This document shows, piece after piece, positions 6,705-14,706 of a stretch of 24,480 nt of DNA (position 1 is the first letter of the stretch; the number at the start of each line of letters is the position of its first letter). Source of the stretch: Clostridia bacterium (GTDB lineage Bacteria; Bacillota; Clostridia; Oscillospirales; CAG-272). Location: NCBI GenBank assembly GCA_017466495.1, contig JAFTUB010000189.1:1-24480 (forward strand), read 5' to 3'. The notes beneath the pieces were generated by a model. It saw only the letters and a list, made by a program, of their open reading frames with translations, was not told the origin of the DNA and searched no databases. A program made the position numbers and the translations under genes.

Positions 6705-6778
6705 AAAAAGAAAATCCGTCTCAGGGCATGGCCCTTGAGGCGGAGATAATTCCGTACCGGCCCGGCCGCACGGTCTCC
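6705..6778 (-). promoter_or_regulatory. leuA leader with terminator and competing hairpin (attenuator)
   Basis: On the minus strand a hairpin (6743-6731 with 6727-6716, loop CAT, one mismatch and one bulged A) is followed by TTTTCTTTTT (6714-6705), a classic intrinsic terminator about 40 nt before leuA. Just upstream a second structure forms: GGAGA (6778-6774) with TCTCC (6746-6742), CCGT with ACGG, and an inner CCGG pair. The two share 6742-6743, so they compete at least in part. The whole leader is about 140 nt, too short for a usual T-box, and I see no T-box AGGGUGG motif. Leucine-dependent control is inference. Confidence 0.6.
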
Positions 6779-6807
6779 TGGGGAGTTTCAGATAATTTCT
6801 ACCATTG

Positions 6808-6836
6808 ATTATACCATGCCTGTCTCCCCCTGTCAA
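6808..6836 (-). promoter_or_regulatory. Perfect consensus promoter of leuA
   Basis: TTGACA (6836-6831), 17 bp, TATAAT (6813-6808) on the minus strand. Both boxes match the sigma-A consensus fully, so the leader attenuator probably does most of the regulating. Confidence 0.9.
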
Positions 6837-7319
6837 GGGCGCGGGAGAGTTTTCTCTCCCTGTGCCAATCATCTTCATCCGAGGGTATTTTGCATCAATT
6901 TGGACAGTAAGCACAAATTCTGTCCAATCCGCAGTCATCCGGACAGTTTTACGAAAAATGTTCAGACGGAAGGCCGCTTTTGACGGATTCTGTTTCGGTT
7001 CTTGCATTTTTGGGCGTTTTCTTCTCCCGTTTTTCCGACTCGGTTCCGAAAAATGTCCCCATTTTTTCCCATATCTTCTGCTTTTTGGGTATTCCTCCTT
7101 TTCCGCGATTGCACCAAAATCTTTTTTAAGTTTCATTTTTTCCATCCACAGAAACCGCACGCCTCTCCTCATTCCCCGCAAAAGGTGATTGGAATCGTTT
7201 TTGTTTTCTTGTTTTTGGGGGATTTTTGTCACATATTCCAAATTTTCGGCCTTTCTTCCCACGAATCGCAATTAATGTTACAATTCTATGTTTTCTCAAT
7301 TTTTTTTGCTTTTCTTCCC
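6837..7319. other. Intergenic region between leuA and gdhA promoters
   Basis: About 480 bp with no convincing gene. It is strongly T-rich on the plus strand from 6990 to 7320. Two small structures are visible: a 7-bp hairpin GGGAGAG-TTTT-CTCTCCC (6843-6860) next to the leuA -35 box, and a dyad TTGGACAG/CTGTCCAA (6900-6907 with 6920-6927) with a third GGACAG at 6941-6946. The dyad could be an operator for either divergent gene. Long open frames here on the minus strand run through the leuA promoter and leader and look spurious. Confidence 0.5.
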
Positions 7320-7348
7320 TTGACAGCGCCCATCTTTTGGCGTACAAT
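7320..7348 (+). promoter_or_regulatory. Promoter of gdhA
   Basis: TTGACA (7320-7325), 17 bp, TACAAT (7343-7348). The gdhA start lies about 65 nt downstream of the expected transcription start. Confidence 0.8.
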
Positions 7349-7419
7349 TATAGCATACCGCCGACATGTCCATTTTGCACGATTTCAGAATGCGGAATTC
7401 ATTTTAGGAGTACACACCT

Positions 7420-8772
7420 ATGGCATTAACCAATACTTATCTCAAAGATCTGCTCGCAAGAGTAGAAAAGCGCAACCCCGGCGAACCCGAGTTTATTCAG
7501 ACCGTAACCGAGGTTTTCGAATCGATTCAGCCTGTTGCCGAAAAGAGACAGGATCTGATCGACGCAGGGGTATTCGAAAGAATCGTTGAACCCGAGCGTC
7601 AGATCGTCTTCCGTGTGCCGTGGGTTGACGATAACGGCAAAGTTCAGGTCAATCGCGGCTTCCGCGTTCAGTTCAACTCTGCCATCGGCCCCTACAAGGG
7701 CGGCCTTCGCTTCCATCCTTCGGTTAACATCAGCATCATGAAGTTCCTCGGCTTTGAGCAGACCTTCAAGAACTCCCTCACCTCCCTGCCCATGGGCGGT
7801 GCAAAGGGCGGCGCTGACTTTGATCCCCAGGGCAAGTCCAACGCCGAAGTGATGCGCTTCTGCCAGAGCTTCATGACCGAGCTTGAGCGCCACATCGGTG
7901 CTGACACCGACGTTCCCGCCGGCGACATCGGCGTGGGCGCACGGGAGATCGGCTACCTCTTCGGCCAGTACAAGAGACTGCGCAACGAGTTCACCGGCGT
8001 ACTCACCGGAAAGGGCCTCTCCTACGGCGGCTCTCTGATCCGTCCCGAGGCAACCGGCTTCGGTGCCGTATATTATACGGTAGAAATGCTCAACCACTTC
8101 GGTGATGACATCAAGGGCAAGACCTTCGCCATCTCGGGCTTCGGCAACGTGGCTTGGGGCACTGTCAAGAAGGTCAATGAGCTTGGCGGCAAGGTGGTCA
8201 CCCTCTCCGGCCCCGACGGCTACATCTACGATCCCGACGGCATCTGCACCGAGGAAAAGATCGACTTCATGCTTGAGATGCGCGCTTCCTGCCGCAACAA
8301 GGTTCAGGATTATGCTGACAAGTTCGGCGTACAGTTCTTCCCCGGTCAGAAGCCCTGGGGTGTCAAGGCGGACATTCTCATGCCCTGCGCTACCCAGAAC
8401 GAAGTCGGCATGAAGGAAGCTGAGCAGATGGTGGCCAACGGCCTCAAGTATTACGTTGAGGTTGCCAATATGCCCACCACCAACGAGGCTGTTGCTTATC
8501 TGAAGGCAAACGGCGTCATTGTCGCCCCCTCCAAGGCAGTTAACGCAGGCGGCGTTGCCACCTCCGGCCTGGAGATGAGCCAGAACTCCATGCGCTACGG
8601 CTGGACCGCTGAAGAGGTCGACGCCAAGCTGAAGACCATCATGAAGAACATCTTTGACAGCTCGGTCAAGGCTGCCAACGAGTACGGCTTCGGCGACGAC
8701 CTGGTTGCCGGTGCCAACATCGCGGGCTTCCTCAAGGTTGCCGATGCTATGCTCGCTCAGGGCGTGGTCTGA
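7420..8772 (+). CDS. gdhA: Glutamate dehydrogenase (family I, probably NADP-dependent)
   Basis: Interconverts 2-oxoglutarate plus ammonia with glutamate; a cytoplasmic hexamer in this family. At 450 residues it has the usual length of the short bacterial class. Visible motifs are GPYKGGLRFHPSVN (90-103), the catalytic lysine in PMGGAKGGADFDP (K129), PAGDIGVGAREIGYLFGQYK with Asp169, SLIRPEATGFG (205-215) and the dinucleotide fold GFGNVAWG (240-247). The usual EGANMP stretch reads EVANMPTT here. AGGAG lies 9 nt before the ATG. The gene stands alone between its own promoter and a terminator hairpin at 8796-8820. NADP preference is inferred from class, not from a residue test. Confidence 0.95.
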   Translation: MALTNTYLKDLLARVEKRNPGEPEFIQTVTEVFESIQPVAEKRQDLIDAGVFERIVEPERQIVFRVPWVDDNGKVQVNRGFRVQFNSAIGPYKGGLRFHPSVNISIMKFLGFEQTFKNSLTSLPMGGAKGGADFDPQGKSNAEVMRFCQSFMTELERHIGADTDVPAGDIGVGAREIGYLFGQYKRLRNEFTGVLTGKGLSYGGSLIRPEATGFGAVYYTVEMLNHFGDDIKGKTFAISGFGNVAWGTVKKVNELGGKVVTLSGPDGYIYDPDGICTEEKIDFMLEMRASCRNKVQDYADKFGVQFFPGQKPWGVKADILMPCATQNEVGMKEAEQMVANGLKYYVEVANMPTTNEAVAYLKANGVIVAPSKAVNAGGVATSGLEMSQNSMRYGWTAEEVDAKLKTIMKNIFDSSVKAANEYGFGDDLVAGANIAGFLKVADAMLAQGVV

Positions 8773-8795
8773 TTTTTCCCTACATCTGAAACAGC

Positions 8796-8820
8796 GATGC
8801 CGCGCAGCTTGCGCGGCATC
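8796..8820 (+). terminator. Terminator after gdhA
   Basis: GATGCCGCGC (8796-8805) pairs perfectly with GCGCGGCATC (8811-8820), loop AGCTT, followed by a weak CTTTCTGTCT tract. Confidence 0.65.
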
Positions 8821-8883
8821 CTTTCTGTCTACGGATAAAATACGCAAATTTAGGGCCAAAAGAGGAATTTTTTTCGTTTTCTC

Positions 8884-8912
8884 TTGCAGACGCAGCGAAT
8901 ATCTGTTATGAT
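8884..8912 (+). promoter_or_regulatory. Promoter of the zinc-dehydrogenase gene
   Basis: TTGCAG (8884-8889), 17 bp, TATGAT (8907-8912), about 45 nt before the ribosome site of the gene starting at 8965. Confidence 0.65.
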
Positions 8913-8964
8913 TATAGGTAGTTTTGATTTGCCCGCAAACACTACCCGCAAAAGGAGAAGAAAG

Positions 8965-10227
8965 ATGAAAACCAAAGCAGTCAGAATGTACGGCAAAAAC
9001 GACCTCCGCCTGGAGGAGTTTGAGCTCCCCGCTCTGGGAGAAAACGAAATTCTCGCCCGCATTATCTCGGACAGCATTTGTATGTCCACCTACAAGGCCG
9101 CCCTGCAGGGATCGGACCACAAACGCGTGCCCAACGATATCGCCGAGAACCCCGTCATCGTCGGCCACGAGTTCTGCGGTGAGATCATTGAGGTGGGTGC
9201 CAAGTGGCAGCACAAGTATCACGCCGGCGACCGTTTCGCTGTTCAGCCCGCCATCAACTACAAGGGCAGCCTGGCAGCGCCCGGCTACTCTTATCCCTAC
9301 ATCGGCGGCTCGGCACAGTACATCATCATCCCCAATGAAGTTATGGAGATGGACTGTCTGCTCCCCTATACCGGCGAGGCCTTCTTCTACGGCTCGGTGG
9401 CCGAGCCCATGAGCTGCATCATCGGCGGTTATCACGCAAGCTACCACACCAAGAACGGTGTGTATCATCACGATATGGGCATCGTGGAGGGCGGATGCCT
9501 GGCTCTGCTGGCCTGCGCCGGCCCCATGGGTCTGGGCGCCATCGACTACGCCCTGCACTGCGATCGCCGTCCTTCCCTGGTGGTGGTCACCGACATTGAC
9601 GCCGCCCGCCTGAAGCGCGCCGCCGAGATTCTGCCTCCTGAGGAAGCAGCCAAGGAAGGCATCAAGCTGGTCTATATCAACACCAATGACTACGAAAATC
9701 CCGTGGAATACATGATGGGTCTCACCGACGGCCGGGGCTACAACGATGTCTTCGTGTATGCACCCGTGAAGCCCGTGGTGGAAATGGGTGATCGCCTGCT
9801 GGCCCGCGACGGCTGTCTGAACTTCTTCGCCGGCCCCACCAACCCCGAGTTCCGGGCTGAGTTCAACTTTTACAACGTACACTACGCTTCCACGCACCTG
9901 GTAGGCACCAGCGGCGGCAACACCGCCGATATGCTGGAGTGCATCGACATGGTGGTGGCAGGCAAGATCGACCCCGCAGCCATGATCACCCACATCGGCG
10001 GACTCAACGCAGTGGCCGAGACCACCTGCAATCTGCCCAAGATCCCCGGCGGCAAGAAGCTCATCTACACCGGCAAGGATATGCCCCTCACCGCCATTGC
10101 CGACTTCGCCGAGTTGGGCAAGACCGATCCCTTCTACGCCGAGCTGGATAAGATCGTCAAGGCAAACAACGGTCTGTGGTGCGTAGAGGCTGAGAAGTAT
10201 GTGCTGGCCAACGCAAAGGATATCTAA
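8965..10227 (+). CDS. Zinc-dependent alcohol/sugar dehydrogenase, SorE-like (L-sorbose-1-phosphate reductase type)
   Basis: A 420-residue medium-chain dehydrogenase. The catalytic zinc ligands fit Cys39 (SDSICMSTYK), His68 and Glu69 (VGHEFCGE), followed by SVAEPMSCIIGGYHA. The four-Cys structural zinc lobe of classical alcohol dehydrogenases is absent; the segment reads YKGSLAAPGYSYPYIGGSAQ. A Rossmann part follows (GPMGLGAIDYAL, VVVTDIDAARLKRA). Length and opening (MKTKAVRMYGKNDLRLEEFE) match the SorE-like group, which reduces sugar-phosphate ketones, but the substrate cannot be read from sequence. ATG 8965 is chosen because AGGAG lies 7 nt upstream; an earlier in-frame start overlaps the promoter. 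No sugar transporter is adjacent. Confidence 0.8.
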   Translation: MKTKAVRMYGKNDLRLEEFELPALGENEILARIISDSICMSTYKAALQGSDHKRVPNDIAENPVIVGHEFCGEIIEVGAKWQHKYHAGDRFAVQPAINYKGSLAAPGYSYPYIGGSAQYIIIPNEVMEMDCLLPYTGEAFFYGSVAEPMSCIIGGYHASYHTKNGVYHHDMGIVEGGCLALLACAGPMGLGAIDYALHCDRRPSLVVVTDIDAARLKRAAEILPPEEAAKEGIKLVYINTNDYENPVEYMMGLTDGRGYNDVFVYAPVKPVVEMGDRLLARDGCLNFFAGPTNPEFRAEFNFYNVHYASTHLVGTSGGNTADMLECIDMVVAGKIDPAAMITHIGGLNAVAETTCNLPKIPGGKKLIYTGKDMPLTAIADFAELGKTDPFYAELDKIVKANNGLWCVEAEKYVLANAKDI

Positions 10228-10267
10228 ATTCTGTCGAACAGCTGCGTACAACGGATATTCACAAAAA

Positions 10268-10299
10268 AGCGCCATCAAGTCATAAGACTTGATGGCGCT
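10268..10299 (+). terminator. Terminator after the zinc-dehydrogenase gene
   Basis: AGCGCCATCAAGTC (10268-10281) pairs with GACTTGATGGCGCT (10286-10299), loop ATAA, then CTTTTT; an A6 run precedes it. Confidence 0.9.
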
Positions 10300-10369
10300 C
10301 TTTTTCTGCAGTCATACCGTCACGATCTTTTTTCAACCATAGGTTAATACAAAGTTTCCTGACAATACC

Positions 10370-10397
10370 TTTACGGAAAAAGAATTTATGCTATACT
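10370..10397 (+). promoter_or_regulatory. Promoter of the XRE/TPR-like regulator
   Basis: TTTACG (10370-10375), 16 bp, TATACT (10392-10397), about 50 nt before the start codon. Confidence 0.6.
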
Positions 10398-10446
10398 ATA
10401 AGCAGAAGCAGACGTCGGCTTACTTTATTTCAACGGAGGTATGATG

Positions 10447-11517
10447 ATGGAAATAACGATCGGTGCAAATATTAAGCGTTTGCGGACAGCCAAAAACATT
10501 ACGCAAGAACAGCTTTCGGCTGCCATGAATGTGACCTGTGCCGCGGTCAGCAAATGGGAACGGGGTGAAACCTATCCCGATATTACCCTTCTGCAGCCGC
10601 TGGCCTATTTCTTCGGTGTAACCCTTGACGAGCTTATGGGCTACGATCAGGAAAAGATCCGGGCCGAGATCGATAAAGCCATTGCGCTGTACAGACAGAA
10701 TTGGAACAATAAGAAAGGCCGCGAGATAATCGTTAAAGCTTACCGAGATTATCCCAATGACTATTGGATCATGCACTACTATATGTGGAACATGGGCGGC
10801 GATTTCGCTGACAACGATCCTGCCGTTTTGCTTGCGCACAAGGACGAATTTCTTGCCATCTGCGAAAAAATACTGGAGGGCTGTACCGAAGAAAACCTGC
10901 GGCTCGACGCATGGAATATGCGTGCCAAAATTCTTCATGCGGAAGGCAAAACACAAGAGGCGCTGGAAATTTACAAAACAAAATTCACCGACTGGTACAC
11001 CACCGGCGAGCAAAAGACCGAGCAACTATTTTCCAAAGATACAAGCGAATATTATTTCCACGTACAAAAGAATATGTTTGAGCTGGCGGATTTCGCGGCG
11101 GACAAATTCGGCCGGACGGTATTCTTTGCCCCTTCCCTCTCCCTGGGGGAGAGAGCGGAACGCGCATTGCGCTACGGTGACCTGATGCTTCGGGCATTTG
11201 CGGAAACCGGGGAAGCCTTCTTCCTGATGCAGGCAAAATCCTTCCTCGGCAGAATGGAAAACGATCTTTGCTATCGCGGCGGCACGGATGAGCAAGTCAT
11301 CGCCGTGATGGAGAAAAACTTGTACGCCGCCAAGCTGCTCGAGGAATCGCGGGCCCAAAACCAAGCTCTGTCCCACGCCGCCGACCGATACGGTGAGACA
11401 GCGCAAGAGAATCTTCTCCGCTTCCATCTCGATGCGCGCAGAAATGCCACAGCCGGCAGAAGAGCGGAACTTCTGAAAAATCCCGCCTATCGGGCCGTGT
11501 TGGACCAGTACAGATAA
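10447..11517 (+). CDS. XRE-family regulator with a long helical (TPR-like) C-terminal domain
   Basis: The first 65 residues are a clear Cro/C1 helix-turn-helix: IGANIKRLRTAKNITQEQLS, AAMNVTCAAVSKWERGETYP and DITLLQPLAYFFGVTLDELM. The remaining 290 residues are helical and rich in Trp, Tyr and Glu (AWNMRAKILHAEGKTQEALE is a good TPR-like pair). They probably sense a peptide or protein partner, as in related clostridial regulators. Three ATGs follow GGAGGT; the third (10447) has the best spacing (about 7 nt), giving 356 residues. It is a single-gene unit between its own promoter and a shared terminator. Its targets are unknown. Confidence 0.8.
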   Translation: MEITIGANIKRLRTAKNITQEQLSAAMNVTCAAVSKWERGETYPDITLLQPLAYFFGVTLDELMGYDQEKIRAEIDKAIALYRQNWNNKKGREIIVKAYRDYPNDYWIMHYYMWNMGGDFADNDPAVLLAHKDEFLAICEKILEGCTEENLRLDAWNMRAKILHAEGKTQEALEIYKTKFTDWYTTGEQKTEQLFSKDTSEYYFHVQKNMFELADFAADKFGRTVFFAPSLSLGERAERALRYGDLMLRAFAETGEAFFLMQAKSFLGRMENDLCYRGGTDEQVIAVMEKNLYAAKLLEESRAQNQALSHAADRYGETAQENLLRFHLDARRNATAGRRAELLKNPAYRAVLDQYR

Positions 11518-11548
11518 TTGCCCCACGGAGCTGCTCTCTGCGCGTCAA

Positions 11549-11578
11549 AAAATCCACCACAGCAATGTGGTGGATTTT
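11549..11578. terminator. Bidirectional terminator between the XRE gene and the rrf2 gene
   Basis: AAAATCCACCACA (11549-11561) pairs perfectly with TGTGGTGGATTTT (11566-11578), loop GCAA. A-runs on one side and T-runs on the other make it work for the plus-strand XRE gene and the minus-strand isc cluster. Confidence 0.9.
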
Positions 11579-11588
11579 CATTTTCGCT

Positions 11589-11999
11589 TTACACCTCGCC
11601 GCGGATCAGCGCGGCCAGAGTAATGCCGTCCAGGTAGGTATCGATTCGCTCCTGCAGGCCCGCCCACAAGGGATAGGTCTTGCATTCGCAGCGCTTCTCG
11701 CAGGGTTCTGCACCGCAGGCCATGCAGGACACAGGGGCAAGATCCCCCTCGGTCAGCCGCAGGATCTCCCCGATCCGATACGCCTCGGGAGAACGGGTCA
11801 GGCGATAGCCGCCCTTCTTGCCCTGGATCCCCTCGACGATGTGATTCTGCGTCAGCACGGGCAGAATGCGCTCAAGGTACTTCAGCGACAGCCCCTGTCG
11901 ATCGGCGATGGTCTTCATGGGGATGTATTCTCCCCCGCCGTTCTCGGCGAGATCGATCATCACGCGCAGGGCGTATCTGCCGCGGGTGGAAATCATCAT
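11589..11999 (-). CDS. iscR: Rrf2-family regulator, IscR-like
   Basis: A 136-residue Rrf2 winged helix: MMISTRGRYALRVMIDLAEN, helix-turn-helix IADRQGLSLKYLERILPVL, wing EGIQGKKGGYRLTRSPE. After residue 90 comes a cysteine cluster, C92, C95, C100, C104 and C106 (SCMACGAEPCEKRCECKTYP). This fits an Fe-S-sensing IscR type better than the Cys-poor CymR type. The cluster iscS, iscU, metF and this gene all point the same way, and its ATG overlaps the metF stop (ATGA). The perfect inverted repeat at the iscS promoter is the obvious binding site. The symbol is a family-level guess. Confidence 0.8.
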   Translation of the reverse strand: MMISTRGRYALRVMIDLAENGGGEYIPMKTIADRQGLSLKYLERILPVLTQNHIVEGIQGKKGGYRLTRSPEAYRIGEILRLTEGDLAPVSCMACGAEPCEKRCECKTYPLWAGLQERIDTYLDGITLAALIRGEV

Positions 12000-12904
12000 C
12001 CGCCGCTCCCTCCTTTGATGGCAGGGTCGCGGTCGAGGATATCCGAAAGGTTGTTCAGGATAGCCGCCGCCACATCGGGCTTATTCATGGAGTAAACGTG
12101 GACATTGGTGATGCCGTTGGCGAAAAGATCGATGATCTGATCGGTGGCGTAAGCAATGCCCGCCTGCTTCATGGCGGCAGGCGTCGTGCCGAACTTATCC
12201 ACCAGGGATTTGAACCGCTGGGGCATGAAGGAGCCCGACAGCTTCACGGCCCGCTCCACCTGGTTCCCGTTGGTGATGGGCATAATGCCGGGGATAATGG
12301 GAACGGTGATCCCCGCCTCGCGGATCTTATAGAGGAAGTTGTAGAGCAGATTGTTGTCGAAAAACATCTGGGTGGTCAGGAAGTCGCAGCCCGCATCCAC
12401 CTTTTCCCGCAGATAGCGGATATCTTCCTTCTGATTGGTGCTCTCGGGGTGGATCTCGGGATAGCAGGCACCGCCAATGCAAAGATCGGCATCGGCCTCC
12501 TTCAACTCCCGCACCAGCTGTACCGCGTGCTGGTACGCCCAGCCGCTGCGGTCGGCACCTTCCATACCGGCGGGAATATCGCCGCGCAGGGCCATGATGT
12601 TCTGGATTCCTGCGGCACGAATGTCGCGAATCCGTGCGTGCACTGTCTCCCGGGTAGAGGAAACGCAGGTCAGGTGGGCAAGACTTGGCACCCCGTAGCG
12701 CTCCTTGATGTTCCTGGCAATATCCAGGGTATACTGACTGGTACCGCCGCCCGCACCGTAGGTAACGCTCATGAAAGAAGGGCGCAGCTTGGCAATTTCT
12801 TCGGTGGCATGGCGAACAGTGTCAAAATTACTTTCGGTTTTGGGCGGAAACACCTCAAAGGAAAGAGAGAGGCTCTCCCTACGCAGCAGATCAATAATTT
12901 TCAT
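11996..12904 (-). CDS. metF: 5,10-methylenetetrahydrofolate reductase
   Basis: Reduces methylene-THF to methyl-THF, the methyl donor for methionine synthesis; a cytoplasmic FAD enzyme. The 302-residue product has the family hallmarks: SFEVFPPKT with catalytic Glu17, VTYGAGGGTS, LAHLTCVSSTRETV, NIMALRGDIP, GGACYPEIHPES and FLTTQMFFDN. Length is standard for the bacterial form. ATG 12904 has AGGAGG 8 nt upstream; a longer frame crosses the promoter. It has its own promoter at 12928-12956 inside the isc cluster, and its stop overlaps the start of the rrf2 gene, so the regulator can be made from both promoters. Confidence 0.95.
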   Translation of the reverse strand: MKIIDLLRRESLSLSFEVFPPKTESNFDTVRHATEEIAKLRPSFMSVTYGAGGGTSQYTLDIARNIKERYGVPSLAHLTCVSSTRETVHARIRDIRAAGIQNIMALRGDIPAGMEGADRSGWAYQHAVQLVRELKEADADLCIGGACYPEIHPESTNQKEDIRYLREKVDAGCDFLTTQMFFDNNLLYNFLYKIREAGITVPIIPGIMPITNGNQVERAVKLSGSFMPQRFKSLVDKFGTTPAAMKQAGIAYATDQIIDLFANGITNVHVYSMNKPDVAAAILNNLSDILDRDPAIKGGSGG

Positions 12905-12927
12905 ATTCCGCACCTCCTGTCCCCCAC

Positions 12928-12956
12928 AGTATACCATATTTCGGCAGAAAAATCAA
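12928..12956 (-). promoter_or_regulatory. Internal promoter of metF
   Basis: On the minus strand TTGATT (12956-12951), 17 bp, TATACT (12933-12928). It lies between iscU and metF, so metF and rrf2 can be made without iscS-iscU. Confidence 0.75.
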
Positions 12957-12976
12957 GCCACAGTTGTGCGCAGACC

Positions 12977-13414
12977 TCAATGCTTGCCGCAGCAATGTCC
13001 GCAGCTGGCGCAGTCATGGAACTGCGCTGTATCGTAGCCGATTCCCCGCCGGTCATAGTAATCCTTGATGGCCGCCTTGATAGCCTCCTCGGCCAGCACC
13101 GAGCAGTGCATTTTGTGGGGCGGCAGGCCGTCCAGGGCTTCGGCAACAGCGCGGTTGGTCAGCTCCATTGCTTCACCGATGGGCTTTCCCTTAATCAGCT
13201 CGGTGGCCATGGAGGAAGAGGCAATGGCCGAGCCGCAGCCGAAGGTCTCGAATTTCACATCGGTGATGACATCTTCCTCGATCTTGAGGTAGATCTTCAT
13301 AATATCGCCGCATTTAGCGTTGCCCACCTGGCCCACGCCGTCGGCATTTTCCATCGCACCCACATTACGGGGGTTGCGGAAATGATCCATAACTTTTTCA
13401 CTGTAAAGTGCCAT
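12977..13414 (-). CDS. iscU: Iron-sulfur cluster scaffold IscU/NifU with Cys-rich tail
   Basis: Assembles Fe-S clusters from sulfur delivered by IscS. The 145-residue protein has the three scaffold cysteines C35 (GNAKCGD), C60 (FGCGSAIASSS) and C104 (HCSVLAEEAI), plus Asp37. After the normal end, near residue 128, comes an unusual tail with four more cysteines and His (C135, C138, C141, C142; CASCGHCCGKH). The gene starts 14 nt after iscS and has an AAGGAGA ribosome site. An IscU-type function is well supported. The role of the tail is unknown; metal binding or redox is inference. Confidence 0.93.
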   Translation of the reverse strand: MALYSEKVMDHFRNPRNVGAMENADGVGQVGNAKCGDIMKIYLKIEEDVITDVKFETFGCGSAIASSSMATELIKGKPIGEAMELTNRAVAEALDGLPPHKMHCSVLAEEAIKAAIKDYYDRRGIGYDTAQFHDCASCGHCCGKH

Positions 13415-13428
13415 ATCTGTTCTCCTTT

Positions 13429-14619
13429 TCAGTTGAGGATAAATTTCTGTTTTCCCGATACTAGCTCACGCCAGACGGGAGAGATGCTCCGCAGGTAAGC
13501 CACCACGTCGGTAACGGCAGCAATGAGGTAATCCACCTCTTCCTCGGTATTGTCGTCCGAGAGGGTAAGCCGCAGGGAGCCGTGGGCGATCTCATGGGGA
13601 CGGCCGATGGCCAGCAGCACATGGCTGGGATCCAGAGACCCCGAGGTGCAGGCCGAACCGGAGGAGGCCGCAATTCCGCGGTCATCCAGCAGGAGCAGAA
13701 GTGACTCTCCCTCGATCCCCTCAAAGCAGAAGTGCACGTTGCCGGGCAGCCGCCGCACCGGGTCGCCGTTGAGCACCGAATGGGGAATGGCCGAGAGTCC
13801 CCGGATCAGACGGTCCCGCAGAGCGGTGAGCCGTTCCCGCTTTCCGGCCAGGTCGGTGCAGGCTTCCTCCAGCGCCACGGCCATGCCCACGATGGCGGGG
13901 AGATTTTCGGTGCCCGCCCGCCGTCCGCGCTCCTGAGCGCCCCCTTCAATCAGAGAGGTGAGGGGAATGTTCTTCTTGGCGTAGAGCACGCCCACACCTC
14001 GGGGCCCGTGGAACTTATGGGCTGACAGGGAGAGGAGGTCCACATTCTGCGCGATCACATCGATGGGCAGATGCCCCGCCGCCTGCACCGCGTCGGTGTG
14101 GAAAAGCACCCCCCGCGCACGGCAGACCTCGCCGATCTCGGCGATGGGCTGGACCGTCCCGATCTCGTTGTTGGCGAACATCACCGTCACAAGGCAGGTG
14201 TCCGGACGGATGGCTGCCGCCACCTCCTCAGGGGTGATCAAGCCGTTCTCATGTACATCCAGCAGAGTCACCTCGAAGCCCTGCTTCTCCAGGGCCTGCA
14301 GGGTGTGCAGGACGGCATGGTGCTCGAAGGCGGTGGAAACGATATGCTTCCTGCCCTGCCGCTCCCCCAGCCGAGCCGCCGAGAGGATGGCCTGGTTGTC
14401 GGCCTCGCTCCCGCCGGAGGTGAAGATGATCTCCCGGGGCTCGGCCCCCAGCAAGCGTGCGATCCGTCCTCTGGCATCGGCCAGCACCTCGGCGGCCCGC
14501 TGGCCTTCGGTGTGCAGGCTGGAGGGATTACCGTAGGTTTCGTTCATATGATAGAGCATTGCCGCTGCGGCGGCTTCGCTGATTTTCGTGGTTGCAGCAT
14601 GGTCTGCATAGATTTTCAT
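13429..14619 (-). CDS. iscS: Cysteine desulfurase IscS/NifS
   Basis: Removes sulfur from cysteine with pyridoxal phosphate and passes it to IscU and other acceptors. At 396 residues it has YADHAATTKIS at the N-terminus, FTSGGSEADNQAI (66-78), His101 (FEHHAVLH), the PLP lysine K202 in SLSAHKFHGPRGVG, and the catalytic Cys324 in SSGSACTSGSLDPSHVL. The short catalytic loop with GSACTSGS fits the NifS/IscS class and not SufS. It is the first gene of the isc cluster; the promoter carries a perfect inverted repeat. The ribosome site before ATG 14619 is modest (AAGGGA), and the leader holds a 6-bp hairpin at 14674-14694. Confidence 0.95.
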   Translation of the reverse strand: MKIYADHAATTKISEAAAAAMLYHMNETYGNPSSLHTEGQRAAEVLADARGRIARLLGAEPREIIFTSGGSEADNQAILSAARLGERQGRKHIVSTAFEHHAVLHTLQALEKQGFEVTLLDVHENGLITPEEVAAAIRPDTCLVTVMFANNEIGTVQPIAEIGEVCRARGVLFHTDAVQAAGHLPIDVIAQNVDLLSLSAHKFHGPRGVGVLYAKKNIPLTSLIEGGAQERGRRAGTENLPAIVGMAVALEEACTDLAGKRERLTALRDRLIRGLSAIPHSVLNGDPVRRLPGNVHFCFEGIEGESLLLLLDDRGIAASSGSACTSGSLDPSHVLLAIGRPHEIAHGSLRLTLSDDNTEEEVDYLIAAVTDVVAYLRSISPVWRELVSGKQKFILN

Positions 14620-14706
14620 GGTCTTTCCCTTCCCGGCGGCGGGTTTACCGCCCCGTCAGTTATTCTGATCCGCGGAGGTTTTACGCCTACCTCCTTGGTT
14701 GGTATT

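Noticed and set aside
6651..7271. 206-codon minus-strand ORF upstream of leuA
   Set aside because: It covers the leuA start, leader terminator and consensus promoter, has very basic low-complexity sequence, and has no ribosome site of its own.
7426..10278. 950-codon minus-strand ORF
   Set aside because: It is the antisense shadow of gdhA and the zinc-dehydrogenase gene, created by their codon bias; it runs through two promoters and a terminator and its protein looks low-complexity.
12098..13498. 466-codon plus-strand ORF over metF and iscU
   Set aside because: Antisense shadow of two well-identified genes.
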